A stretch of DNA of 10,070 nt from Larix sibirica (GCA_004151065.3 NWUY0304441265.1:7280-17349), one strand, 5' to 3'. Positions 1 to 7,771 are shown, counted from the stretch's first letter. Notes: generated by a model not told the origin, from the letters alone. A program made the numbers and translations.

Positions 1-181
1 AAGTGTGCACACAAAATCGATCATTTGTGTAAGGATAGTGGTAGAACACATATAATAAATTTGAATATTATTTCTACATTCTAGGTACATAATTAACTTA
101 GAATAGTTACAAGGTATATCTTGCTCCCTTGATTTATCTCATGTCTTTCTATAAAAGGAATTCTCATTTTCAGATTTGATA
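1..181. other. A/T-rich leader with TATA-like motif, no gene
   Basis: No reading frame is recognisable here. A good plant TATA-like word, TATAAAAGG, lies at 150-158, about 30 bases before the point where the decayed frame at 182-2140 becomes readable. The stretch ATTCTCATTTTCAG just after it (about 159-172) would equally pass as an intron acceptor. Either reading is inference, since such words are common in A/T-rich plant DNA. Confidence 0.25.
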
Positions 182-2140
182 AGTTTATTTATGCTTTCTC
201 ATGAGAGTTCTCTATTGTGTAAGGGTATGCGGGTAGAAAAGAAGAAGAGGAAATACATAGTTGCAGATCTAGATACCGTATACAAAGAATTACCTTTACC
301 CTTAACACTCTCATCAAAATCCTTTTATTTAGAACTATTATAATTCTATCAAGAAGTTACATCACCCGTAGACAATGAAAGCATGGCATTGACAACCACC
401 AAAACTCAAGCATGGATAGAATATAACATCAAATGGTCTAAATCCTTTGGGTTGCAACCCATGAGGACTGTTTTCCATGTGGTGACATAATTAGAACCCT
501 CATCAATTAATATGACTTGGAGTCAAAATGTATCATACCATGAGAAGGGAATATCATTGTGAAGTTTGATGCAAATTCCATTAAAATCTACTACAAATTG
601 CCACAACCATAAATTAAAATGACTGAAGCTTGGATGGAAAAGTACAATGATGAGCACGATCCTTATGAGTTGGTGAAAACTTCCTAGATCTCTTTCAATA
701 ATTTTAAATGAAAAATAAATGTCTAATACAATATTACTAGTTTGTAGGTAGGTGCTTGTGATGTTGTGCTAATCATCTAATTATATGGAGAACCAAGCAC
801 TAAAGACCTTTGGATCAATGGAATTCCAGTTATCCACATGGTGCTTAAAGGTACTATAGTTTTCAATTATGAAGCTGTGATATCAAGTAGATTGTGTTGA
901 AGCATTAAAAGGGACAAGTAGTCAAGAATATGCCATTTTTTAACATGGCTTCATTCTTCATGGAATCCATATGTTCTAGCTCTAATTCTTGCCATTGAAA
1001 GAGTCATGGAGTCTAGGGAATAAGCGATTCCATGTATATTTATCAGATTTTTCGAGAGCTAATATGAAAAATATTACAATGACAACTATTAAGTGTTCCT
1101 TGACAAGGGGTACCACAAGTTACATTGTGTCACACCTCCTCATTTTAGTCTTGTTGCTATCAAAATGTTGTATCCAATATTTAAGAGAGAACAAGCTATG
1201 TCAAGGTATACAAGCTCAAGAAGTATCCCTGTGTTTTTCCTAATTGTGTACTAGAAAATGTTTATTAGGGAGATCACATATCAAATTGTGTTTCTCAGGG
1301 CCACTTCATTATTTTTTTCTCAAAGAGGGGAAACTAGCCACCATTTATAATCAACATAGGAGAGTATGAATTGATTGACTTCTAACATTCCTAGAAGTTA
1401 GCTCTAGAATGAGAATATTACCTCTTCAAGAAGATGCCTTACCTTAATGATGATTCTCAAGGGAAAGTAAGGATAAAGTAGAATCATAGTAGAATCATAA
1501 TATAGAAAAGAGAAAGGATAAGGTAATAAATCCATTTTGGAACAAGTCCTCATTAACGGAGAAAGTAGTGAAAGACAAAGACCTTGACATTGGAAAATTA
1601 GGGGACAGTTCTAGAGAAAAAGATAGAACCTTTCCTGAAGATACCAAAGATGATGATATTTGAGAATGGTAGAAACATGTGAGAAATAATTAACATTGAA
1701 GAACCAAAATATATTGATGTCCCAAAAGGCTTAAAGAACATGAAAATAATGGTGAAGAGGTTAAGAAGATCCATGTGGCTTTATTGTGCACATAATGGGA
1801 GATCTTCTTTGTGTGGTGTAGGGTAGCAGCAGAGAGTGCCATGGTAAATTGATGGTTAGATGAGAGCATGGAGTTCTCAATAGTGAGTAGAAAAGATATG
1901 TCAAGAGATTAATGGATTATGATTAGTGAGATTAGATCCTCATGGGAGCTTCCTTTACCTTGGTGTATCATGTTCTAGTTTGACAATGGAATCCATCATT
2001 GGTTCCTATGGTAGGGTAGTGAATTGTTCATCAACAATGAATTTGGTGGACTTCACTTGATCACATATAAGTATTCATGTTTGTCTTTGTATGGAATGAT
2101 TTTTCTTGTAATTTACTGTGTGATTCCATCATTTCAATGA
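182..2140 (+). pseudogene. Decayed long coding sequence, unknown repeat-type protein (about 650 codons)
   Basis: I do not recognise the family. Translation stays protein-like if the frame changes seven times: frame of 182 to about 555, frame of 556 to 1024, frame of 1025 to about 1083, frame of 1084 to about 1360, frame of 1362 to about 1520, frame of 1523 to 1690, frame of 1692 to about 1773, and frame of 1775 to 2140. Stops interrupt many segments (for example 341, 488, 560, 685, 1021, 1252, 2012). Readable pieces include a basic patch KKKRKY (239-256), WIEYNIKWSKSFG (413-451), YGEPSTKDLWINGIPV (784-831), CHFLTWLHSSWNPY (931-972) and RFHVYLSDFSRANM (1025-1066). A charged Lys/Asp/Glu-rich middle follows (1523-1676), and a hydrophobic C-terminus GMIFLVIYCVIPSFQ ends at a stop at 2138-2140. 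I see no zinc knuckle, protease, reverse transcriptase or integrase motif. A gag-like or host-derived ORF of a lineage-specific retroelement is my guess; a dead host gene is the alternative. Confidence 0.6.
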
Positions 2141-2300
2141 GTAATGAATGAATAATGTATATGCAATGATAATTTCATTATTATTTTATACTACATATGA
2201 ATTTTGAATTCTATTGTCAATTGAAGTAGAATTCAACTATAACTATTTAATAGAAGAAGAATTTTTTTTATGGAGTACACCTATGGTAAAGAGACATGCT
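2141..2300. other. A/T-rich tail after the decayed ORF
   Basis: Immediately after the terminal stop of the decayed frame come A/T-rich words resembling a plant 3' untranslated end, such as AATGAATGAATAATGTATATG near 2145-2165. No poly(A) tract or target-site duplication is visible, so a processed-transcript origin is not supported. Nothing else is recognisable apart from the palindrome at 2205-2235. Confidence 0.25.
2205..2235. repeat. Interrupted palindrome, 9-bp arms
   Basis: TGAATTCTA at 2205-2213 is the exact reverse complement of TAGAATTCA at 2227-2235. The 13-base centre itself contains the 8-bp palindrome TCAATTGA (2217-2224). This is a nested, almost symmetric 31-base element. It could be a chance product of A/T-rich DNA or the end of a small foldback element; no target-site duplication was found. 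Confidence 0.6.
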
Positions 2301-2465
2301 TATTAAACTATGTCATAGTCCAATTGAGCCAAACCTCTATAAGTATTGGCATTGCTGTCAGGTTAGGGTCATATGGCCCATAGTAGGCTTTCAAATCTAG
2401 AGCCAAACTTATTAATCATTGGATAGTAGGCACATTGACAATGCCCACTATTTATACTCCTAACA
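2258..2465 (-). mobile_element. Possible start of a retrotransposon LTR (minus strand)
   Basis: Read on the minus strand from 2465, the sequence begins TGTTAGGAGTATAAATAG. That is the usual TG start of a plant LTR, followed by a TATA-like word. A purine-rich stretch, AATGTGGGGATTT, lies a few bases before it on the minus strand (about 2480-2492) and resembles a worn polypurine tract. The far end of the LTR and any target-site duplication were not found, so the lower boundary given here is arbitrary. This is a weak call. Confidence 0.22.
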
Positions 2466-3228
2466 CTCGACCATATTGAAATCCCCACATTGAATTAAAC
2501 TATACATGGATGCGCTTAGAAAGATTTCGTATAAAATCCATATCTTAGATTTTCCAATTTATTCTTCAGTTGCACACAACTAATCTATAATATTAGTTCT
2601 TTCATTGTTTTGAACAAATTTTTCTAGATTTACTAAGATGCGCATTGAAGCTTCATTGCAGTCCACATTTTGATTTTCAAGTTTTTAAGCACTCCCCATG
2701 ACTTGCTTGGCATTCCCATATAGTTATATGTGCAATCCTAATGGAAACAATGTTGTTGTAACAACACAAGAAACATCTACCCTCTTGTCAAACAGGTGCA
2801 AACCAAATTTGTGTGCCTCAAAAAATGCACTATGGCTCTCATAAAAGTATTGATCGAGGAAAAAGAAGTACGATATAGATTCCACAATATTTTCAACAAA
2901 ATGTGGATGTCATATTTCCTTAAATTGTTAGCATTTATAAGATCTAAATATATCAAAATAGGCTTTTCACTAATTTTTCACTTTTTTTCAGGGAGTGCAT
3001 GTAGTTGTCACTAAGATCACTCCAAGCATTGAGTAAAACCCCAAATAGAATTCAAAAAGATGTTATTAATTCCTTATTTAATTATCTACAAAATGGTTTC
3101 ACCTCATGCTTTCATTCCATCTCTACAGTTACACTCTATAGTATTTGAAAAGAAGAAAGAGTTCTCACATTCTTCAATAACAAAGAAAATATATTTAGGG
3201 TATCTTTGCCAAGAATGTTCCTACCTCA
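2466..3228. other. No gene seen; degraded sequence beyond the Gypsy relic
   Basis: Both strands were read. On the minus strand, the Ty3/Gypsy frame that is clear at 3229-4096 should continue toward reverse transcriptase, but I find no match to the expected later protease or reverse transcriptase motifs. A stop-free run of about 30 codons with several Cys residues (minus strand, about 3120-3205) may be the last trace of the element. Short plus-strand frames at 2796-3014 and 3060-3275 have no domain features and look accidental. Confidence 0.4.
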
Positions 3229-4096
3229 TGCATCCTTATGCAACCATCATAAATGATATAGATTTGGATATGTAGCAGTATTTAAACCCAATTATTGGAC
3301 CAAGGACTTATACATCATGTTCTTTTAATTGCAAAATCAAAGATAGTTGTCACAATTGTCTTATTGATAAGAATCTCAACATGGAACAATTTATTCCTCA
3401 TTGCATCTAAATATGTCTCATCAATAATGGAAATAGAATTATTCTCTTCAACAAAGGGTCTAGTTTTAGAATCCCTACTCTTATCATCATTGATAGCCTA
3501 ATGTTGAGCTATCAATGAAACTTTTTCATCGGCACCAAATGTTCATTTAATATCTTTCCCTTCAAGATTCTTCAACTGAACTTGCAAGAACCTTTTACCA
3601 AATTTGTTCTTTGGGATTTCCTTTCGGTGCAACACCAAGCAATGGTCCTTTCCATGCCCATTCTTAGACTTGTAATGGTCACATTTCAAATCCTTTTTCT
3701 ATGTTCCATTTACAATATTTTTCTTACCTTGTCATCACTTTCTTTTATTACTATATGCCTTTTGGCCTTCTGTCATGGAAGTACTAGTATCATTAGCAAG
3801 CTTCTTACCATGGTCTTCTTCTATGTACTAGTGTTTCTTGCAAGCCTCATTCGTAGTTTTGACTTTAAAATAATCACGGTGTCCTTTGTAATATGTTATG
3901 TGATCCACTAAAGTATTTGGTCAAAATCTTCTTATCAATTGGTTAATAACTAGTTGAATACCCTTCTTCCTTAACTTTGTTATAAATTCTTGAACTCGTT
4001 GTATTTCCAATTTTGTAATAATATAATTCAATTTGAAACCATATAATTTCTCATAACCCATTAGGTATATTTTATTTCTACACTTCAAGGAAAACA
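3229..4096 (-). pseudogene. gag-pr: Ty3/Gypsy gag C-terminus and protease relic
   Basis: On the minus strand one frame runs from 4096 to about 3315 and reads as a retrotransposon Gag tail followed by protease. In order: a helical Gag segment (ITKLEIQRVQEFITKLRKK), a Lys-rich linker, then a nucleocapsid zinc knuckle at 3639-3683 read as CDHYKSKNGHGKDHC followed by LVLH. The protease follows, with NKLFHVEILINKTIVTTIFD at about 3336-3395. After a shift near 3318 comes LVQ-stop-LGLNTATYPNLYHL-stop-WLHKDA (to 3229), matching the LGL....P.PYPLGW tail typical of plant Gypsy proteases. Gag would package element RNA and the protease would mature Gag-Pol. It is dead: stops at 3921, 3828, 3735, 3732, 3699, 3315 and elsewhere, the second knuckle Cys is Tyr, and the catalytic D-T/S-G reads D-F-A. 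Reverse transcriptase and integrase are absent. Assignment to Gypsy rather than Copia rests on the protease following the knuckle directly and on the LGW tail. Confidence 0.75.
3639..3683 (-). other. Degenerate nucleocapsid zinc knuckle
   Basis: The minus-strand codons spell CDHYKSKNGHGKDHC. The canonical knuckle is C-x2-C-x4-H-x4-C. Here the second Cys is Tyr (TAC, one transition from TGC), and five residues rather than four separate it from His, so an extra codon may have been gained. The His and last Cys keep canonical spacing. In a live element this motif binds the genomic RNA. Confidence 0.7.
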
Positions 4097-4224
4097 ACTT
4101 CTAGTAAAGGTTTTAACAAAACCTCCCCAAAAAAACTGCCTTCTTTGTTTATAGTAGAGGTTGTTAGCGGAGGCAAGTGGTGAGAGGTTTTTGAAAATGT
4201 TTTTTGTTCAATGTGACTAAAGGA
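4097..4224. other. Spacer between Gypsy relic and minisatellite
   Basis: Upstream of the Gag relic on the minus strand, a short open run reads LYYKQRRQFFWGGF (within about 4110-4165) before stops intervene. It may be further decayed Gag or leader sequence. No LTR edge or primer-binding site is recognisable here. Confidence 0.3.
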
Positions 4225-4825
4225 TTATGGTGCACTGGTGCAATTTCATATCAAATGCATCGATTCTCCAAGCATACCGAAGTAGAAACATGCCAAAATA
4301 CATCGGTACTCCACTTTCCTCAACATGCACCAATGTTTATATAGTAATGTGCACCAGAGTGTCAACAACCCCAAAATACATCAATGCTCCTCTTTGTTTT
4401 TGACATACTGGTGCTATACATTGGTTTCGAAGCACCAATGCGCCATGATCCATGTGCATTGAAGTGCCAATATCTGAAAAAGAGATCATTGCTCCTCTTT
4501 GGTAAGAGCACACTAGTGCTTCTCTTTGGCAAGGGCACACTAGTGCTCCTCTTTAAAGTGTGTATTGTGTGTGCATTGGTGCTCATATTTGGTACATACA
4601 CACTAGTGCTCCTCTTTGAGGTGTGGGCACACAAGTAGTCCTATAAGATATGGTTGTACTGGTGCTCTTGTAAGGTATGGGTGCATCAATGTTCCTATAG
4701 TACTGGAGCACCAATGCTCCTCTTTAAGATTTCATTGGGTGCATTGGTTCTCCTATAAGCTATGTGCACACCGATGCTCCTCTTTAGGTATAGGCACAAT
4801 AGTGCTCCTAACACACTAGTACACT
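4225..4825. repeat. Degenerate minisatellite, 27-bp basic unit
   Basis: A unit built from TGCTCCTCTTT, a purine/T-rich linker and GCACACTAG recurs. Unit starts lie at 4490, 4517, 4544, 4580, 4607, 4636, 4663, 4690, 4715, 4748, 4775 and 4803, giving spacings of 27, 27, 36, 27, 29, 27, 27, 25, 33, 27 and 28. Older, more worn copies extend left to about 4225 (for example 4385). Many units carry CACTAGTG, an 8-bp palindrome, or its variants CACCAATG and CATTGGTG. Because 27 is a multiple of three, several frames stay open on both strands and yield 9-residue peptide repeats; these are by-products rather than proteins. It lies on the 5' side of the minus-strand Gypsy relic. Confidence 0.85.
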
Positions 4826-4935
4826 AAACAATAATTTTTATTTCTTTAACTTATTGAGAGAAGTGGGGGGGCCTAAAATTGAATCTTAAACAGAGGAAAA
4901 AGAGATGGTTTGCTTCATTTCTTCATTTCACATGG
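4826..4935. other. Unique spacer with G-run
   Basis: This is short A/T-rich sequence between two tandem repeats. It contains a run of seven G (4865-4871) followed by CC, unusual in this A/T-rich window. No gene or repeat was recognised. Confidence 0.3.
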
Positions 4936-5010
4936 TTCTACAAGAGAGAAGAGTAACATGAGATGCTTCTACAAGAGCGAAGAGTAACATGAGATGCTTC
5001 TACAAGAGAT
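4936..5010. repeat. Tandem repeat, 31-bp unit, about 2.4 copies
   Basis: The unit begins TTCTACAAGAG and ends ACATGAGATGC. Copies start at 4936, 4967 and 4998. The first two differ by about one base (GAGAGAAG versus GAGCGAAG), and the third breaks off after about 12 bases. The near identity marks it as younger than the neighbouring 27-bp minisatellite. Its period is not a multiple of three, and no protein is implied. Confidence 0.9.
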
Positions 5011-5065
5011 GCAATACAAATATCCATGAATGACAGGAAATATAAAGAGTATTGTAGCCAAGTAA

Positions 5066-5083
5066 TTGTTGGGCATCCAACAA
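5066..5083. repeat. Hairpin, 7-bp stem and 4-base loop; possible LTR edge
   Basis: TTGTTGG (5066-5072) pairs exactly with CCAACAA (5077-5083) around the loop GCAT. On the minus strand the sequence reads GGGAGATTTGTTGGATGCCC, which resembles a polypurine tract running into the TGTTGG start of a plant LTR. A TATA-like word, CTTTATATTTCC, lies about 30 bases further on the minus strand. This may therefore be an LTR edge belonging to the minus-strand element, but no second edge was found. Confidence 0.45.
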
Positions 5084-5087
5084 ATCT

Positions 5088-5112
5088 CCCTAAATTTTGC
5101 AAAATTTAAGGG
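5088..5112. repeat. Long perfect palindrome (hairpin)
   Basis: TAAATTTTGCAAAATTTA at 5091-5108 is an exact 18-bp palindrome. CCC before it (5088-5090) and GGG after it (5110-5112) extend the stem past a single bulged A (5109). A second palindrome, GGGGCCCC (5111-5118), overlaps its end. Transcribed in either direction this would fold strongly. It lacks the U-run expected of a bacterial-type terminator, and such a label would not suit a plant genome. Confidence 0.8.
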
Positions 5113-5120
5113 GGCCCCAT

Positions 5121-5760
5121 CCAAATTTTGTAAATGTTGCTTTCACATTGATTTTGGTTTTCACTTACCTTATTTGAGGGTGTGATTGGTTGGTTTCCTT
5201 TTCTAAATCCTTGATTTTCTACGCTTCTTATTTCTTTCACTTAAAGATTTGGTGTTTTGGTTCATGTATGTCGTTTGATTCTTTTGGCTTCCTAGTTGAT
5301 TGATTTCGCTTGCGCGATTCATATTGATTTTATCTGAGTAGATCTTATGCCTTGGTTTGTTTAAGTTGGATTGATATTATGCTTCGACAACTTTGTCAAA
5401 ATCTGTCCTTTCACTTTATCAATGATTACATATTAAAGAATGGAGCCGCACCTTTAGTTTTGAATTCGAGTAATCTATTACATTGTACAAGCCTAGGGTT
5501 TTTATTAAAATATTTTTTTTTGTGAATTTTTTATAAGTTGAATAACTCAAGGCTTATTTTTCGATTGCATCTTATAAGAACATATTTAAAGGCATGCAAA
5601 GGAGTAAATAATTTTCATTTTGAAGTAAAGCATTGTTTCTCACAAGGCATAATTGTATTTTCTCTTGGACAAATGAATTTCATTCTTTATTTAGATGGGG
5701 TATTTATGGCTTATTAAATATAGAAATATTAAGCTTTTATGACATAGTGATACATGGTTA
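5121..5760. other. No gene seen; unique-looking A/T-rich DNA
   Basis: Both strands carry frequent stops, and no recognisable protein or RNA motif was found. The left part (5150-5400) is T-rich with many TTGATT, TTTGGTT and TTCTT words, resembling plant intronic or untranslated leader sequence. Just before the next decayed frame, GACATAGTGATACATGG (5741-5757) is echoed 29 bases later as GACATGGTGATACCTAG (5770-5786), a worn short duplication. Confidence 0.35.
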
Positions 5761-5772
5761 TGCTCTTTAGAC

Positions 5773-6312
5773 ATGGTGATACCTAGAAAAGATGAAAATC
5801 ATTGGTCTACAAGGCTAGGTAGTAAGCATGAATGGTCTACCTCTTTAACCAAGTGTAAGGGATTTGAGGCAATATCAAAAGAAGAGTTTATATCAAATCA
5901 CTCCAAGAGCACTATAGACATTTTGCAAGGAGTAGACAAGAATGTATGAGACTATGTTGTTGCTTTAGTGATGGAAGATGTAAAATCCATTCCAAGTGAT
6001 CCACTGCAAGAATCGGGTCAAAACAGAGAAATATTTGCCCTATTTGTTAGGACATGCCCCAAACTTTGGAGTTAGCAATTGTCCTAGAGGGCAGCCCAAA
6101 CTTTGGAGTTAGCAATTGTCCTATAGGGCAGCCCAAAATTCGAGGCTAACTTGGTGAACACTGGTAAGAACATCTCTTGTCTCTAGATGATTTAAACAAA
6201 ATATCTCGCGGAGATTAAGGCTAGTATTCATAAAATTCAAACTAGTCTTAATGGTCTACAAACAGTTGCCTTGGGAAATTATGAAGATGCATCAATCTCT
6301 AACGGAGACTAA
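5773..6312 (+). pseudogene. Decayed reading frame of unknown family, helical C-terminus
   Basis: I do not recognise the family. One frame, starting at an ATG (5773-5775), reads protein-like to a stop at 6310-6312 with few in-frame stops (5947, 6073, about 6169 and 6178, plus two within the tandem repeat). It begins MVIPRKDENHW, continues through STIDILQGVDKNV-stop-DYVVALVMEDV, and reaches REIFALFVRTCPK near 6060. A 37-bp tandem repeat then breaks it, and it resumes as FEANLVNTGKNIS. The final segment IKASIHKIQTSLNGLQTV (about 6211-6264) has hydrophobic residues spaced 4-3-4-3, a clean heptad pattern suggesting a short coiled coil. The true protein was probably longer upstream. It could be the end of an unknown retroelement ORF or a fragment of a host gene. 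Confidence 0.5.
6058..6150. repeat. Tandem repeat, 37-bp unit, about 2.5 copies
   Basis: CCCAAACTTTGGAGTTAGC followed by AATTGTCCTAGAGGGCAG starts at 6058 and again at 6095, with a single visible difference (CCTAGAGG versus CCTATAGG). A third, partial and diverged copy, CCCAAAATTCGAGGCTAAC, starts at 6132. The repeat sits inside the decayed frame 5773-6312 and introduces stops, so the near-identical copies probably arose after the frame was already dead. Confidence 0.9.
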
Positions 6313-6715
6313 CATGTATAGATATGGATGCCTTTTATCTATGCATCTCTTTGTTTCTCAATTGATCTCTCTTCCTTTCCTCTTAGCAAGTTTAAGCATC
6401 TTGATCCTTTTTTTCTCCTTTCTCTTATGAAGTTGGATAAGAAGTTACCTACAGTTATTGGGACTATTATAATAAACACGGTCTATTCACACATGCCCAT
6501 ATTTATCTAGAATGGAAGCCATGGATTTTGAAGACATCTCTACATTAGCAGTAATAGACTCTGTTTCTTTTGGGTACTCATTTGTAATTCTTCAACAATT
6601 TTGGAAGGGTCATATCCAAATGGATTTGTCCTCGTTTAACTTTGGTGGAATCAAATTTGGGTTTTGTAACTCTCTTGTAACTATAATATAATTCCCAACT
6701 TTTATTTACCAAAAA
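6313..6715 (+). other. Possible 3' tail of a degraded element; no gene
   Basis: Two short open frames (6328-6510 and 6512-6691) show no domain features. The end of the stretch, GGGTTTTGTAACTCTCTTGTAA and onward to CTTTTATTTACCAAAAAA (about 6660-6715), has the look of a plant LINE or transcript 3' end with a short A tail. No target-site duplication or reverse transcriptase piece confirms this. It may equally be the downstream part of the repeat that contains 5773-6312. Confidence 0.25.
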
Positions 6716-7771
6716 ATAACAAAGCATATCCGTAAATATTGCAAAAATCAATATGGGAAAATAATAGTGACCATTGCAGTGCCTTTCTACCTCCTAGGTA
6801 TGAGGTTGAACTTCAACCAAGGTTAGTATTTGGTCTCGTGTATGGGACTAAGACTTTATGTTACTTGTAAGCACATACTCCATGATAATAGATTTAGTGA
6901 TGATCTACAAGGGATAGAAGCTTACTTACAGATGCCATCTAGGTTGAAATTTCGTTTAGGTCTTGGAGTATGACCAAAAACTATTTTTGATTGGCTAAGA
7001 GCATGTTTTCTTATGGCATAAGGAAACATGTTAACAACCCAAGGCCTAGAGGGATATAGCAAGAGTATAACTTTTACCCCTTTTGGACCACCAATAAATT
7101 ATTTCATATGGCCATATTCTATCTACACATAGTACTATTGTTGATGTTGGGATTTTGAAATTGTATCAATAGAGGCTAGACTAATAGCCATCAATATTTT
7201 GAGATTTTTCCTACTTTTGAAAAAAACTTTTTGCATGCTTATGCTAATCCCAATGAAAAGCACCCACAATTATTAAAAAATATTCCAAATAAACATGCTT
7301 GGAACTTTTATTAAGGACATGTGTACTACCTTGTTCATATGTAATCAATACGAATAAATCGCCATAGGAAGAGCATTGAACATTGGTTTTCCATAGTATC
7401 ATGCAGAAAATGGAGTGTTAACTATGTGAATTTTTTCCAACAATTAAAATATATCTTTTCACTTTTCTTTACAACTTTAAGAATTCCTCATCTAGAAAAG
7501 AAAACATCTTATGCATATCCCAAGCATTGAAGGATGGAGAAGTATGTAAACAATCTTCAACTTCACAATGTAGCAATTCTTCAATGGTTGAAATGAACTT
7601 TTAGCAACTATCAAATAGTTCATCTTTTCTCTAACAATTTACACCATTCAAGATTGAAGTATTTTCCTCCTTCCTTTATGTTTTAGGGAGCTCATGGCAT
7701 CAATATTGCTATGATGTCAATGATAGGAAATGCAACATGTTGCAAAAAGGATCCCCCTAGGCATCAAATAT
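6716..7771. other. No gene seen; degraded repeat-like DNA
   Basis: No convincing protein was found on either strand. A plus-strand trace, YEVELQPRLVFGLVYGTK (about 6800-6853), reads well for a few tens of codons before stops take over, with a further trace near 7025-7075 (HVNNPRPRGI); I cannot assign either. A small inverted repeat GGTTGAA-C-TTCAACC lies at 6804-6818. The minus strand at 7400-7770 would be the leader and Gag start of the element whose primer-binding site is proposed at 7772-7784, but no Gag motif is visible there. Confidence 0.35.

Noticed and set aside
989-1243. 84-codon open frame starting MPLKESWSLG
   Set aside because: Its first part is a shadow of the neighbouring frame of the 182-2140 relic; the true translation changes frame near 1024 and again near 1084, so the frame as a unit is not a gene.
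2796-3275. Plus-strand open frames of 72 and 71 codons
   Set aside because: No domain, no codon bias and no conserved motif; lengths are as expected by chance in A/T-rich degraded DNA.
3295-3911. Plus-strand open frames of 68 and 109 codons
   Set aside because: They are antisense to the Gypsy gag-protease relic, which explains the sequence much better on the minus strand.
4337-4819. Overlapping open frames on both strands of 67 to 90 codons
   Set aside because: They are produced by the 27-bp minisatellite, whose period is a multiple of three; the peptides are repeats of the unit and overlap on opposite strands.
4225-4825. CRISPR-like regularly spaced repeats
   Set aside because: There are no unique spacers between conserved repeats; the whole unit is repeated with drift, and the DNA is of plant type.
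5088-5118. Rho-independent terminator
   Set aside because: The hairpin is strong but lacks a following T-run, and the sequence context is a eukaryotic nuclear genome.
6804-6818. Inverted repeat GGTTGAA-C-TTCAACC as an operator or foldback element
   Set aside because: Short inverted repeats of this size occur by chance in 10 kb, and nothing nearby gives it a role.
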